14,129 bases of DNA, from the NCBI GenBank assembly GCA_021793135.1, contig JAJYTI010000036.1:1-14129 (forward strand), written 5' to 3'. Each line of letters starts with the position of its first letter. Positions within the stretch are counted from its first letter, which is position 1. Origin of the DNA: Bacteroidota bacterium (lineage in GTDB: Bacteria; Bacteroidota; Bacteroidia; Flavobacteriales; Flavobacteriaceae). This document shows, one piece after another, positions 6,713-14,129 of this stretch. The position numbers and the translations under genes are program-made. Under the pieces are notes generated by a model. It did not search any database. It had not been told where the DNA came from and worked only from the letters and a program-made list of their open reading frames with translations.

Positions 6713-8905
6713 GTGTCAAAAACAAATTTAAACGCGGCGTTAAAAAAGTATTTTGGCTTCAACCAATTTAAAGGCTTACAAGAGCAGGTAGTCCATAGTG
6801 TATACAATGGAGAAAATACTTTTGTAATTATGCCTACTGGTGGAGGAAAATCACTTTGTTATCAGCTCCCCGCATTGATTAAAGAAGGTACAGCAATCGT
6901 GGTTTCGCCACTAATTGCTTTAATGAAGAACCAAGTAGACGCAATAGAGTCATTGTCTACAAATAAAGGTACAGCCCATGTTCTAAACTCTTCTTTAAAC
7001 AAAACTGAAGTCAGGCAAGTTAAGTCTGATATCCGTAATGGAATAACCAAATTACTCTATGTCGCTCCCGAATCACTTGTAAAAGAAGAGTATGTTGAAT
7101 TCTTAAAGACTGTTACGATATCTTTTGTAGCTATAGATGAAGCACACTGTATAAGTGAATGGGGACATGACTTTAGACCAGAATATAGAAATCTGCGTAC
7201 TATAATAGATAATTTAGGAGATAATATCCCAATTGTTGCACTAACAGCAACTGCAACTCCGAAAGTACAAGAAGATATACTTAAAAACTTAGCTATAACC
7301 GATGCTAAAATCTATAAGGCTTCTTTTAATCGCCCTAACTTATATTATGAGGTGCGACCTAAGACCAAAAATATAGATGCTGATATTACAAGATTTATAA
7401 AATCGAAAGAAGGTAAAAGTGGTATAGTCTATTGTTTAAGTAGAAAAAGAGTGGAGGAATTAGCTCAAATTCTACAAGTAAATGGAATAAAGGCCGTGCC
7501 ATACCATGCTGGATTAGATGCTAAAACACGTGCTAAACATCAAGATATGTTCTTAAAGGAAGATATTGATGTAGTAGTAGCTACCATTGCTTTTGGTATG
7601 GGTATAGATAAGCCCGATGTGCGTTTTGTGATACATAATGATATACCTAAAAGCATAGAAAGTTATTATCAAGAAACAGGTAGAGCGGGGCGCGATGGTG
7701 GAGAAGGACATTGCTTAGCATATTATAGCTATAAAGATATAGAGAAGCTCGAGAAGTTTATGAGTGGGAAGCCAGTTGCAGAACAAGAAATTGGAATGGC
7801 TTTGCTTCAAGATATCGTAGCTTTTGCCGAGACAAGTATGTCTAGAAGAAAATTCATATTACACTATTTCGGAGAAGAATTTGATAATGCTACAGGTGAA
7901 GGCGGTGATATGGATGACAATATGCGCTATCCTAAGGAAAAAATAGAAGCAAAGGATGAAGTGAAAAAACTTCTTCAGATAATAAGAGATACAAATGAGC
8001 AATATAAAGCAAGAGAAGTTGTTAATGTTCTAGTAGGTAAATCTAATGCACTGATTAAATCTCATAAAACCGATGCCATGCCTTATTTTGGGATCGGTAA
8101 AGATCAAGATAAAAGTTTTTGGATGGCTCTATTACGCCAAGTTTTAGTTGCAGGATATCTTGTAAAAGATATTGAGCTTTATGGCGTAATTCGATTAACC
8201 AAACGAGGGAAAAAGTTTATAGATAATCCCGAGTCCTTTATGATGACTAAAGACCATTCTTATAGCAAAGAGGAAAACGAAAACTTTGAAGTAGCTCAAA
8301 AAGCAAACGATGTTGTAGATAAAGAACTATATGCGTTGCTTAAGAAAGAGGTTAAACGAATAGCCGATGATAAGAATTTACCTCCATATGTGATTTTTCA
8401 AGAGACTTCTTTAGAAGATATGGCACTTAAATATCCTGTAACAATGGATGAGCTTGCTAATATTAATGGAGTGGGTGAAGGGAAAGCAAAAAAGTTTGGT
8501 AGCTCTATCATTAAATTGATAGCGGATTATGTAGAAGAAAATGATATAATTAAACCAGAAGACTTTGTTGTTCGAACGACTGGTAGCAATTCTGCTTTAA
8601 AACTCTATATTATTCAGAATGTAGATAGGAAATTACCTCTTACTGTTATAGCAGAAGGTAAGCATCTAACAATGGACGAGCTTATTAAAGAAATGGAAGC
8701 GATAGTATATAGTGGTACCAAGCTAGATATTGCATATTGGGTAGATGAGATGTTAGATGATGATGCACAAGACGAATTGGAAGAATATTTCTTGGAAGTA
8801 GATTCTGATAAAATTGATTTAGCGTTAGAAGAATTTGATGATGAATATGAAGAAGAAGAGTTACGATTATATCGCATTCGATTTATTAGCGAGAAGGCTA
8901 ATTAA
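6713..8905 (+). CDS. recQ: ATP-dependent DNA helicase RecQ, zinc-site cysteines absent
   Basis: The 730-residue protein is a 3'-5' superfamily 2 helicase of recombination and fork repair. Motif 0 (FGFNQFKGLQEQ, 14-25), motif I (PTGGGKS, Lys46), motif II (DEAHCISEWGHDFRPEY from Asp142, with the RecQ aromatic-rich loop) and motif VI (QETGRAGRDG, 320-329) are intact. In the RQC region (about 340-520), the zinc-binding segment reads AETSMSRRKF at 372-381 and GEGGDMDDN at 395-403. Here the four cysteines of E. coli RecQ are missing. An HRDC domain lies at about 535-615. A C-terminal winged or HTH-like extension (about 630-690) and an acidic tail follow, making the protein longer than E. coli RecQ (about 610). 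The start is GTG, chosen because MSKTNLNAALKKYFGF matches the family N-terminus. A terminator follows at 8925-8973. Confidence 0.95.
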   Translation: MSKTNLNAALKKYFGFNQFKGLQEQVVHSVYNGENTFVIMPTGGGKSLCYQLPALIKEGTAIVVSPLIALMKNQVDAIESLSTNKGTAHVLNSSLNKTEVRQVKSDIRNGITKLLYVAPESLVKEEYVEFLKTVTISFVAIDEAHCISEWGHDFRPEYRNLRTIIDNLGDNIPIVALTATATPKVQEDILKNLAITDAKIYKASFNRPNLYYEVRPKTKNIDADITRFIKSKEGKSGIVYCLSRKRVEELAQILQVNGIKAVPYHAGLDAKTRAKHQDMFLKEDIDVVVATIAFGMGIDKPDVRFVIHNDIPKSIESYYQETGRAGRDGGEGHCLAYYSYKDIEKLEKFMSGKPVAEQEIGMALLQDIVAFAETSMSRRKFILHYFGEEFDNATGEGGDMDDNMRYPKEKIEAKDEVKKLLQIIRDTNEQYKAREVVNVLVGKSNALIKSHKTDAMPYFGIGKDQDKSFWMALLRQVLVAGYLVKDIELYGVIRLTKRGKKFIDNPESFMMTKDHSYSKEENENFEVAQKANDVVDKELYALLKKEVKRIADDKNLPPYVIFQETSLEDMALKYPVTMDELANINGVGEGKAKKFGSSIIKLIADYVEENDIIKPEDFVVRTTGSNSALKLYIIQNVDRKLPLTVIAEGKHLTMDELIKEMEAIVYSGTKLDIAYWVDEMLDDDAQDELEEYFLEVDSDKIDLALEEFDDEYEEEELRLYRIRFISEKAN

Positions 8906-8924
8906 AAAATAAAAGCTAATAATA

Positions 8925-8973
8925 AAACAGAAAAGCCGCAAGTAACTATTGTTATCTTGTGGCTTTTCTGTTT
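8925..8973 (+). terminator. Rho-independent terminator of recQ
   Basis: GCCGCAAG-TAAC (8935-8946) pairs with GTTA-(T)-CTTGTGGC (8951-8963) around a TATT loop, allowing one G-U pair. An A-rich run precedes it and the T-rich TTTTCTGTTT (8964-8973) follows. The flanks can also pair with each other. It begins 20 bases after the recQ stop. Confidence 0.85.
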
Positions 8974-9012
8974 GGAAAATATTACAATAGTTTATTGAAA
9001 GTTGGAAATGCG

Positions 9013-9042
9013 TTTCTAAAATCAAATCAATATGTACCTTTG
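9013..9042 (+). promoter_or_regulatory. Candidate promoter of the dual immunophilin gene
   Basis: TTTC (9013-9016) is followed after 18 bases by TACCTTTG (9035-9042), an exact TAnnTTTG match. The box lies 22 bases before the ATG, so the A-rich leader would be short. Confidence 0.6.
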
Positions 9043-9064
9043 TAGCTCATAAATAAAATAGAAA

Positions 9065-9997
9065 ATGAAAGAAGGATTATACGCTAAGTTTACAACAAGT
9101 AAAGGAGAGATATTAGTTAACCTAACTTATGATAAAACCCCAGGAACAGTTGGGAATTTCGTAGGATTAGCCGAAGGGAAAATAAAAAATGCAGCAAAAT
9201 CAGAAGGAACACCATATTATGATGGTTTAGTTTTTCATAGAGTTATTGCTGATTTTATGATTCAAGGAGGAGATCCAAAAGGTACAGGTACAGGAGGTCC
9301 AGGATATCAATTTGATGACGAGTTCCATCCAGAATTACGTCACGATACACCAGGAGTGCTTTCTATGGCAAATGCTGGGCCTGGGACCAACGGAAGTCAA
9401 TTTTTTATTACTCATGTTGAAACACCATGGCTAGATGATAAGCATACAGTATTTGGTAAGGTAGTAGAAGGCCAAGATGTTGTCGATGCTATTCAACAAG
9501 GAGATAAGATTGAGAAATTAGAAATTATACGTGTTGGCGAAGCAGCAGCAGCTTTTGATGCAGCAGCAGCTTTCGATAATTTTGTAAAAGCTAAAGAAGA
9601 GAGAGAGGCAGCAGCTCGTAAAAAACAAGAAGAGCTTATGGCTAAACTTACAGAAGGATTTGAAAAAACTGAAAGTGGGCTATATTATAAGGTAATAGAA
9701 GAAGGGTCTGGTAAGAAGCCTGTAAAAGGAGATATGGTATCTGTTCATTATACAGGAATGTTACTAGATGGGTCGGTATTTGATTCTTCATACCAAAGAA
9801 ATCAACCAATAGAATTACCTGTAGGAATGGGACAAGTTATTGAAGGTTGGGATGAAGGTTTGTTGTTATTTAATGAAGGCTCAAAGGCAAGATTAATCAT
9901 CCCATCTCACTTAGCCTATGGTGCGCATGGTGCTGCAGGAGTAATTCCTCCGAATGCAACTTTAATCTTTGACGTGGAATTAGTTAAAGTAAAGTAA
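9065..9997 (+). CDS. Dual-family peptidyl-prolyl isomerase (cyclophilin-FKBP fusion)
   Basis: The 310-residue protein joins two unrelated prolyl isomerase folds. Residues 5-157 are a cyclophilin with the catalytic set of human CypA in place: Arg59, Phe64, Met65, Gln67 ([15 protein letters not shown]), the GSQFFIT strand (110-116), and Trp122, Leu123, His127 ([10 protein letters not shown]). Residues 204-310 are an FKBP domain with [26 protein letters not shown] and [13 protein letters not shown], close to FKBP12. Between them is a charged helical linker (about 175-195) preceded by a duplicated AAAAFD unit. There is no signal peptide, so it should act in the cytoplasm as a folding catalyst. 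Cyclophilin-first fusions of this type have been described from Flavobacterium and Treponema. Both active sites look competent. The gene is monocistronic, with a promoter at 9013-9042 and a terminator at 10015-10052. Confidence 0.93.
   Translation: MKEGLYAKFTTSKGEILVNLTYDKTPGTVGNFVGLAEGKIKNAAKSEGTPYYDGLVFHRVIADFMIQGGDPKGTGTGGPGYQFDDEFHPELRHDTPGVLSMANAGPGTNGSQFFITHVETPWLDDKHTVFGKVVEGQDVVDAIQQGDKIEKLEIIRVGEAAAAFDAAAAFDNFVKAKEEREAAARKKQEELMAKLTEGFEKTESGLYYKVIEEGSGKKPVKGDMVSVHYTGMLLDGSVFDSSYQRNQPIELPVGMGQVIEGWDEGLLLFNEGSKARLIIPSHLAYGAHGAAGVIPPNATLIFDVELVKVK
9542..9577 (+). repeat. Two tandem 18-base repeats in the immunophilin linker
   Basis: GCAGCAGCAGCTTTTGAT (9542-9559) is followed directly by the same unit with one synonymous change, TTC for TTT (9560-9577). 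It encodes AAAAFD twice. It sits exactly at the boundary between the cyclophilin and the helical linker and looks like a slippage or duplication product. Confidence 0.9.
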
Positions 9998-10014
9998 CTT
10001 TTCACTGTGAAAAT

Positions 10015-10052
10015 AAATAAAAAAGAGCCGTGAAATCGGCTCTTTTTTATTT
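10015..10052. terminator. Bidirectional terminator between the immunophilin and thioredoxin-like genes
   Basis: A perfect 16-base inverted repeat (10015-10030 and 10037-10052) encloses a TGAAAT loop. The core is GAGCCG/CGGCTC, with six T after it and six A before it, so it works for transcripts from both sides. On the minus strand it includes the stop codon of the thioredoxin-like gene (10049-10047). Confidence 0.93.
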
Positions 10053-10601
10053 CCATTTGATATTACAACCCATGCTCGGTTTTTGAATTTTAACTGGAGG
10101 GTTGTTGTTTAAAATATTATCTATTGCTTGTCGTAAGTCTACTCCATTTACAGGAATGCTATTTCCCGGTCTAGAACTATCTAATTGTCCTCTGTATACT
10201 AATTCTAGTTCGCCATCAAATAGAAAGAAATCAGGAGTACATGCTGCATCATATGCTTTGGCTACTTCTTGGGTAGCGTCATATAAGTAAGGAAATGGAT
10301 AACGATTTTCTTGTGCTGTTTTTCGCATTTCAATGGGGCCATCTTGCGGATATTTCTCTACATCGTTGCTGCTAATTGCAGCAAATCCAAATCCAGTAAC
10401 ACGATAATCATTGCATAGTCGTACCAATTCGCGATTCACATGTTTCACATATGGACAATGATTACAAATGAACATAATTAATGTTCCTTTTCTGCCTCGT
10501 ATATCTTCTAAAGAAAGAATATGGTCGTTAATAGTATTAGGTAAGCTAAAGTTTGGAGCTTTAGTGCCTAATGGAAGCATATTTGAAGGGGTTAATGCCA
10601 T
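10047..10601 (-). CDS. Thioredoxin-fold (AhpC/TSA-like, PRX_like1-type) protein
   Basis: The 184-residue protein begins with the peroxiredoxin-like block MLPLGTKAPNFSLPNT (8-23). It carries a CNHC redox pair at 46-49 (FICNHCPYV), a cis-proline site CTPDFFLF (Pro123), and a conserved C-terminal tail with SMGCNIKWK (Cys179). There are five cysteines in all: 46, 49, 63, 121, 179. No signal peptide or lipobox is present, so it should be cytoplasmic. The CxxC pair and HVNRELVRL helix fit the thioredoxin-family proteins often annotated as redoxins in Bacteroidota. The substrate is unknown, and a peroxidase or disulfide reductase role cannot be told apart from sequence. It is divergent from acnA across 222 bases and shares a bidirectional terminator with the immunophilin gene. 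Confidence 0.88.
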   Translation of the reverse strand: MALTPSNMLPLGTKAPNFSLPNTINDHILSLEDIRGRKGTLIMFICNHCPYVKHVNRELVRLCNDYRVTGFGFAAISSNDVEKYPQDGPIEMRKTAQENRYPFPYLYDATQEVAKAYDAACTPDFFLFDGELELVYRGQLDSSRPGNSIPVNGVDLRQAIDNILNNNPPVKIQKPSMGCNIKWK

Positions 10602-10654
10602 ATATAAATTAAATTTTATTTGTTTAATCTGATTTGCAGTGTTTGTTAAATATG

Positions 10655-10668
10655 CAAGTATAAAAGTA
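10655..10668 (-). promoter_or_regulatory. Candidate -7 boxes for the thioredoxin-like gene
   Basis: On the minus strand TACTTTTA (10668-10661) and the overlapping TATACTTG (10662-10655) each differ from TAnnTTTG by one base. No convincing -33 box is seen. The rest of the 222-base divergent region with acnA is A+T-rich and holds nothing else I can name. Confidence 0.28.
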
Positions 10669-10757
10669 CAAATTTTAATCTTAATAACGCTTTTTTTGTG
10701 ATTTGCTAATGAGAAATATTCCGCAAAATATAATTTGTTAATTAAAAGTAAATTGAC

Positions 10758-10789
10758 TTGTTAAAAAAGCAATTCTTCAACATATTTTG
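10758..10789 (+). promoter_or_regulatory. Candidate acnA promoter
   Basis: TTG (10758-10760) is followed after 22 bases by TATTTTG (10783-10789), one base shorter than TAnnTTTG. It lies 34 bases before the acnA ATG, which follows an A-rich leader with no Shine-Dalgarno sequence. Confidence 0.4.
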
Positions 10790-10823
10790 TAACTTCATGA
10801 GATAAAATAAAAACAACACAATA

Positions 10824-13550
10824 ATGAAGACAATATCCTTATCTGATTTGCAAAAATCAGGAGAAAACATCGAACGCTTGCCGTTCAGTATTCGGATTCT
10901 GTTAGAAAATGCACTTCGGAATAAAGATGACTTTAGTATAACACAAGAACATGTAAATACTTTATTACATTGGAAAGCCGAAGGAACAGAAAAAGAAGTT
11001 CCATTTAAGCCTGCTCGGGTTCTTATGCAAGATTTTACTGGAGTACCATCGGTAGTAGATATTGCGTCTATTCGTGATGAAGTAGATCGTCATGGGATGG
11101 ATGGATCTAAAATAAATCCTGCTATTCCAGTAGATTTAGTAGTGGATCACTCTGTACAAGTGGATTTTTATGGAACAGATTATTCCTATCAACAAAATGT
11201 TTTATATGAGTATCAACGAAACAGTGAGCGTTATCAATTGCTGAAATGGGCACAAGGAGCTTTTGACAATTTCTCTGTGGTTCCTCCTGGGATGGGAATT
11301 TGTCACCAAGTAAATTTAGAGTATTTAGCACAAGGTGTAATCGAAAGAGATGGATGGTGGTTTCCTGATTCATTAGTAGGAACAGACTCTCATACTCCTA
11401 TGGTAAATGGAATTGGTGTATTAGGTTGGGGTGTAGGTGGTATTGAAGCCGAAGCTGCACTATTAGGTCAGGCCATTTATTTTAGATGTCCTAGAGTTAT
11501 TGGATTAAAATTGACTGGAAAGCTTCAAGAAGGAATTACTGCTACAGATATGGTGTTGGCTATTACTAATGCTCTACGCCAATATGGAGTAGTTGGTGAT
11601 TTTGTCGAAGTATTTGGTGATGGTTTAGAGCATCTATCTGTACCAGATCGTGCTACCGTAGCTAATATGTCTCCAGAATTTGGATGTACGGTTACTTACT
11701 TCCCGATTGATGAGCGTACCTTGGAGTATATGCGAACTACTAATAGAAGTGAGGAAGTTGTAAATAGAGTAGAGAAATATTGTAAAGGAAATATGCTCTG
11801 GCGAACAGGTAAAGAACAGATTACCTATACCGATGTTGTAGAAGTAGACCTTAATACTTTAGAGCCTGTGGTGGCAGGTCCTAAACGCCCACAAGATGAA
11901 ATTAAAGTAAGAGACTTAGAATCTTTTTTTCCAAAGCTTCTTATGGAGGAATCAAAAAGAGAGTATATTTCTATAGATGATAGAAGAGAGCATGCATGGC
12001 TTAACGAAGGAGGATCTGGAACAGAATATATACCTAGAGAAAAACGACCTTCAGTAAAAGAAGTAGAAGATACAGATGAACTACGTACCGTACGTATAAA
12101 AAATAAAAATGAAGAGTTTTTATTACATGATGGCTCTATTGTAATTGCTGCTATTACTAGTTGTACAAATACTTCTAACCCAAGTGTAATGATTGGAGCA
12201 GGTTTGGTTGCCAAAAAAGCTATAGAACGAGGTTTGTCAACTAAGCCTTGGGTGAAAACGAGCTTGGCGCCTGGTTCAAAAGTAGTAACCGATTATTTAG
12301 AACGCAGTGGATTATTAAACGAATTAAAATCGCTTAGATTCCACACTGTAGGTTATGGATGTACTTCTTGTATAGGTAATAGTGGACCATTGCCTGCAGC
12401 AATAGCAGAAGCAGTAACAAAAGAAGATTTGGTTGTAGCATCGATTCTTTCTGGTAACAGAAATTTTGAAGCGCGTGTACATCCACAAGTAAGAATGAAT
12501 TTCTTAGCATCTCCAATGTTAGTAGTTGCTTATGCACTAGTTGGACGCATAGATATAAATATTCTAGAAGAACCATTAGGTTATGATCCAAATGGTGAGC
12601 CTGTATTTTTGAAAGATATATGGCCCTCACAAAAAGAAATTGAAGAAACGGTACGTGCTGCAGTTCAAGAAAAAGATTTTAAAGAAGCGTATGATGTAAT
12701 TTTTGATGGAGAGGAACAATGGCAAACTCTAAAAGTAAATGAAGGTAATTATTACAAATGGCAAGACGAATCAACTTATATAAAAGAAGTGTCGTTTTTC
12801 CAGAACTTAAGTAAAGAAGTGCCTAAGGTAAGTGATATTGAGAATGCTCGAGTACTATTGAAGTTAGGAGATTCGGTTACAACAGACCATATTTCTCCTG
12901 CTGGATCATTTACTAGAGATTCGTCTGCTGGAAAATACCTTATGTCTTTAGGAGTAGAACCTAAAATGTTCAACTCTTATGGTTCACGTCGAGGAAATCA
13001 TGAAGTGATGGTCAGAGGGACTTTTGCTAATGTTAGAATTAAGAATGAATTGACAGATAAACAAGGAGGATTTACAACTTATTTGCCAACTGGTGAAACC
13101 ATGAGTGTTTACGATGCAGCTATGGAATATCGAAAAGAAAATACTCCTCTAGTAGTATTAGCAGGTAAAGAATATGGTAGTGGATCTTCTAGAGATTGGG
13201 CTGCTAAAGGACCATCTCTTTTAGGTGTAAAAGTAGTATTGGCAGAAAGTTATGAGCGTATACACAGAAGTAACTTAATAGGTATGGGTATTTTGCCTCT
13301 TAAATATAAGAATGGTGAGAGTGCACTAAGTTTAGGATTAACAGGTAGAGAAATTTTTAGTTTTGAAGGAATTTCTGAAGGTTTAACGCCGAGCCAATTG
13401 ATTAGAGTAACAGCAACCGATCCAGATTCTGGAAATGAAATACATTTTGAAGCACAATCACGATTGGATTCAGAGATAGAGATTGCATATTATGTAAATG
13501 GAGGGATACTTCATTATGTAGTACGAAAACATTTACAAAACGGAAACTAA
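10824..13550 (+). CDS. acnA: Aconitate hydratase, AcnA/IRP1 type
   Basis: The 908-residue cytoplasmic enzyme isomerises citrate to isocitrate in the citric acid cycle. The three [4Fe-4S] ligands are Cys447 (TSCTNTSNPSVM) and Cys513, Cys516 (GYGCTSCIGNSG), spaced as in E. coli AcnA and human IRP1. Other AcnA hallmarks are VDHSVQVD, GTDSHTPMVNGIGVLGWGVGG, the swivel-domain start GDSVTTDHISPAGS, GSGSSRDWAAKGP and SYERIHRSNLIGMGILPL. The length and motif set match AcnA (E. coli 891 residues), not AcnB or the shorter mitochondrial type of about 750 residues. AcnA-type enzymes tolerate oxidative stress, and some bind mRNA when they lose the cluster. Whether this one does is unknown. The stop codon overlaps the end of the convergent gene by 4 bases, and the likely terminator lies further on, inside that gene. 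Confidence 0.96.
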   Translation: MKTISLSDLQKSGENIERLPFSIRILLENALRNKDDFSITQEHVNTLLHWKAEGTEKEVPFKPARVLMQDFTGVPSVVDIASIRDEVDRHGMDGSKINPAIPVDLVVDHSVQVDFYGTDYSYQQNVLYEYQRNSERYQLLKWAQGAFDNFSVVPPGMGICHQVNLEYLAQGVIERDGWWFPDSLVGTDSHTPMVNGIGVLGWGVGGIEAEAALLGQAIYFRCPRVIGLKLTGKLQEGITATDMVLAITNALRQYGVVGDFVEVFGDGLEHLSVPDRATVANMSPEFGCTVTYFPIDERTLEYMRTTNRSEEVVNRVEKYCKGNMLWRTGKEQITYTDVVEVDLNTLEPVVAGPKRPQDEIKVRDLESFFPKLLMEESKREYISIDDRREHAWLNEGGSGTEYIPREKRPSVKEVEDTDELRTVRIKNKNEEFLLHDGSIVIAAITSCTNTSNPSVMIGAGLVAKKAIERGLSTKPWVKTSLAPGSKVVTDYLERSGLLNELKSLRFHTVGYGCTSCIGNSGPLPAAIAEAVTKEDLVVASILSGNRNFEARVHPQVRMNFLASPMLVVAYALVGRIDINILEEPLGYDPNGEPVFLKDIWPSQKEIEETVRAAVQEKDFKEAYDVIFDGEEQWQTLKVNEGNYYKWQDESTYIKEVSFFQNLSKEVPKVSDIENARVLLKLGDSVTTDHISPAGSFTRDSSAGKYLMSLGVEPKMFNSYGSRRGNHEVMVRGTFANVRIKNELTDKQGGFTTYLPTGETMSVYDAAMEYRKENTPLVVLAGKEYGSGSSRDWAAKGPSLLGVKVVLAESYERIHRSNLIGMGILPLKYKNGESALSLGLTGREIFSFEGISEGLTPSQLIRVTATDPDSGNEIHFEAQSRLDSEIEIAYYVNGGILHYVVRKHLQNGN

Positions 13551-14129
13551 AGATTGTTAATAGGTTCTGTATTTAAAGGAAAGTGCAAGCTACTGGTTTG
13601 GTGGTTTGCACTTTTTTCTTCACCAAGTATTACGCTGCCCGATTCATTTTTAACAAATAGGTTTAATCGCCATAAACCAGTACCAGGAATTTCTATTTTT
13701 CCTTGATATTTGTTTGTGTTAGCTCGGAAAGGTATTTCTACAATATCATCTTGTATGTAGTCACCAGAAGAATTCCAAACATGAATAAATAAGTCTTCTC
13801 GTGCTACAAATTCCGTAGAACTTAATTGTTCAAATACAATCATCGAACAATTATTATGTCCAGCAATAGGGCTGTATGGATCTATAAGTGTTAATAAGTA
13901 ATCTTTGTTGTCTAAACCAGTTTCTTCTAGAATAGTAATTCTATTTGAATTAGGTTTCCTAATTTCTAAATTGGTTGTAGCTTCATAGGTAGTACTCTGA
14001 ATTTTATAGATTATGTGAAGATTCCATATTTTGTCATAAGTGTTTTTTGGAAAAATTAAAAAACTCGTATAAACGTCAGGATTGTCTACACTTCGATTAA
14101 TTTTTGCAATAGGTCCTGTAATTCCCTCA
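13547..14129 (-). CDS. Partial FixH/YtkA-like two-domain protein, N-terminus beyond window edge
   Basis: The frame is open for 193 residues from the right edge to a TAG at 13549-13547. An internal ATG at 13843 would give only 98 residues and would split the visible domains, so I treat the gene as continuing rightwards. Two beta-sandwich-like units can be seen. The first includes DKIWNLHIIYKIQS and LEIRKPNSNRI. The second starts at DYLLTLIDPYSPIAGHNN and continues with DLFIHVWNSSGDYIQDD, KYQGKIEIPGTGLWRLNLFV and a GEE end. The pattern (YxLxLxxPxxPxxGxN, then KxYxGKxxxxxTGxWxLN) resembles flavobacterial FixH/YtkA-like proteins, some of which occur near metal or copper genes. That assignment is from memory and moderate. 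A signal or lipobox would lie outside the window. The last 25 residues overlap the acnA terminator. Confidence 0.65.
   Translation of the reverse strand, partial: EGITGPIAKINRSVDNPDVYTSFLIFPKNTYDKIWNLHIIYKIQSTTYEATTNLEIRKPNSNRITILEETGLDNKDYLLTLIDPYSPIAGHNNCSMIVFEQLSSTEFVAREDLFIHVWNSSGDYIQDDIVEIPFRANTNKYQGKIEIPGTGLWRLNLFVKNESGSVILGEEKSANHQTSSLHFPLNTEPINNL
13580..13617 (+). terminator. Likely acnA terminator, inside the convergent gene
   Basis: AAAGTGCAA (13580-13588) pairs perfectly with TTGCACTTT (13606-13614). Inside it GCTAC and GTGGT extend the stem by five pairs, including two G-U wobbles, around a 7-base loop. The stem runs directly into a T-tract (13612-13617, then CTT). It lies 30 bases after the acnA stop. 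On the other strand the same bases encode the sense codons FHLSSTQHNASK near the C-terminus of the convergent gene. Confidence 0.8.

Noticed and set aside
8614..8877. Serine-rich 87-residue minus-strand frame within recQ
   Set aside because: It is the complement of the acidic (GAA/GAT-rich) recQ C-terminus, has no homology I recognise, and lies wholly within a real gene.
9536..9577. GCA-rich repeat as a possible microsatellite frameshift switch
   Set aside because: The repeat unit is a multiple of three and the frame stays intact, so copy changes would alter linker length and not switch the gene off.
11825..12214. 129-residue minus-strand frame within acnA
   Set aside because: It is fully antisense to conserved aconitase sequence, with no promoter or recognisable product.
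13547..13843. A complete 98-residue gene starting at the ATG at 13843
   Set aside because: The same frame continues open for 95 more codons to the window edge with protein-like sequence, and the ATG falls inside the apparent second domain. The gene is longer and partial.

Overview
The window looks like chromosomal DNA of a marine-type flavobacterium (Bacteroidota, probably Flavobacteriaceae). The DNA is A+T-rich. Gene starts are preceded by A-rich leaders with no clear Shine-Dalgarno sequence. Several intergenic regions carry Bacteroidota-style promoter boxes (TTTG or TTTC, about 16-22 bases, then TAnnTTTG or TAnnTTTA). A PorV-family protein and a secreted protein with a type IX sorting tail are both present. 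Gene order and protein families resemble a core, vertically inherited region. I see no tRNA, rRNA, CRISPR array, insertion sequence or prophage gene, and no gene-free stretch longer than about 220 bases.

Left part (1-6509) is mostly cell-envelope biogenesis. On the minus strand a PorV2-like outer-membrane protein is followed 9 bases later by a GTG-started DUF4105 secreted protein that runs off the left edge. Divergent to them is pssA (phosphatidylserine synthase), which meets lptB (LPS-export ATPase) tail to tail with overlapping stop codons. Further right on the minus strand are a T9SS cargo protein with its own promoter and terminator, then the pair kpsF/kdsD - tatC (Kdo precursor synthesis and Tat export). 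Phospholipid synthesis, LPS synthesis and export, Tat export and T9SS secretion therefore sit together.

Right part (6510-14129) is housekeeping and stress. It holds recQ, divergent from kpsF, with a zinc-binding site that has lost its cysteines; a cytoplasmic fusion of a cyclophilin and an FKBP domain; a minus-strand thioredoxin/peroxiredoxin-like protein sharing a bidirectional terminator with the fusion gene; acnA (aconitase of the AcnA/IRP1 type); and the C-terminal part of a minus-strand protein resembling two-domain FixH/YtkA-like proteins. The stop codon of that last gene overlaps the acnA stop, and the likely acnA terminator lies inside its coding sequence.

I do not see a clearly new multi-gene system. 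The points most worth following up are the PorV2-DUF4105 pair, the cysteine-free RecQ zinc region, the dual immunophilin with a duplicated alanine-rich linker, and the terminator embedded antisense in a coding region.
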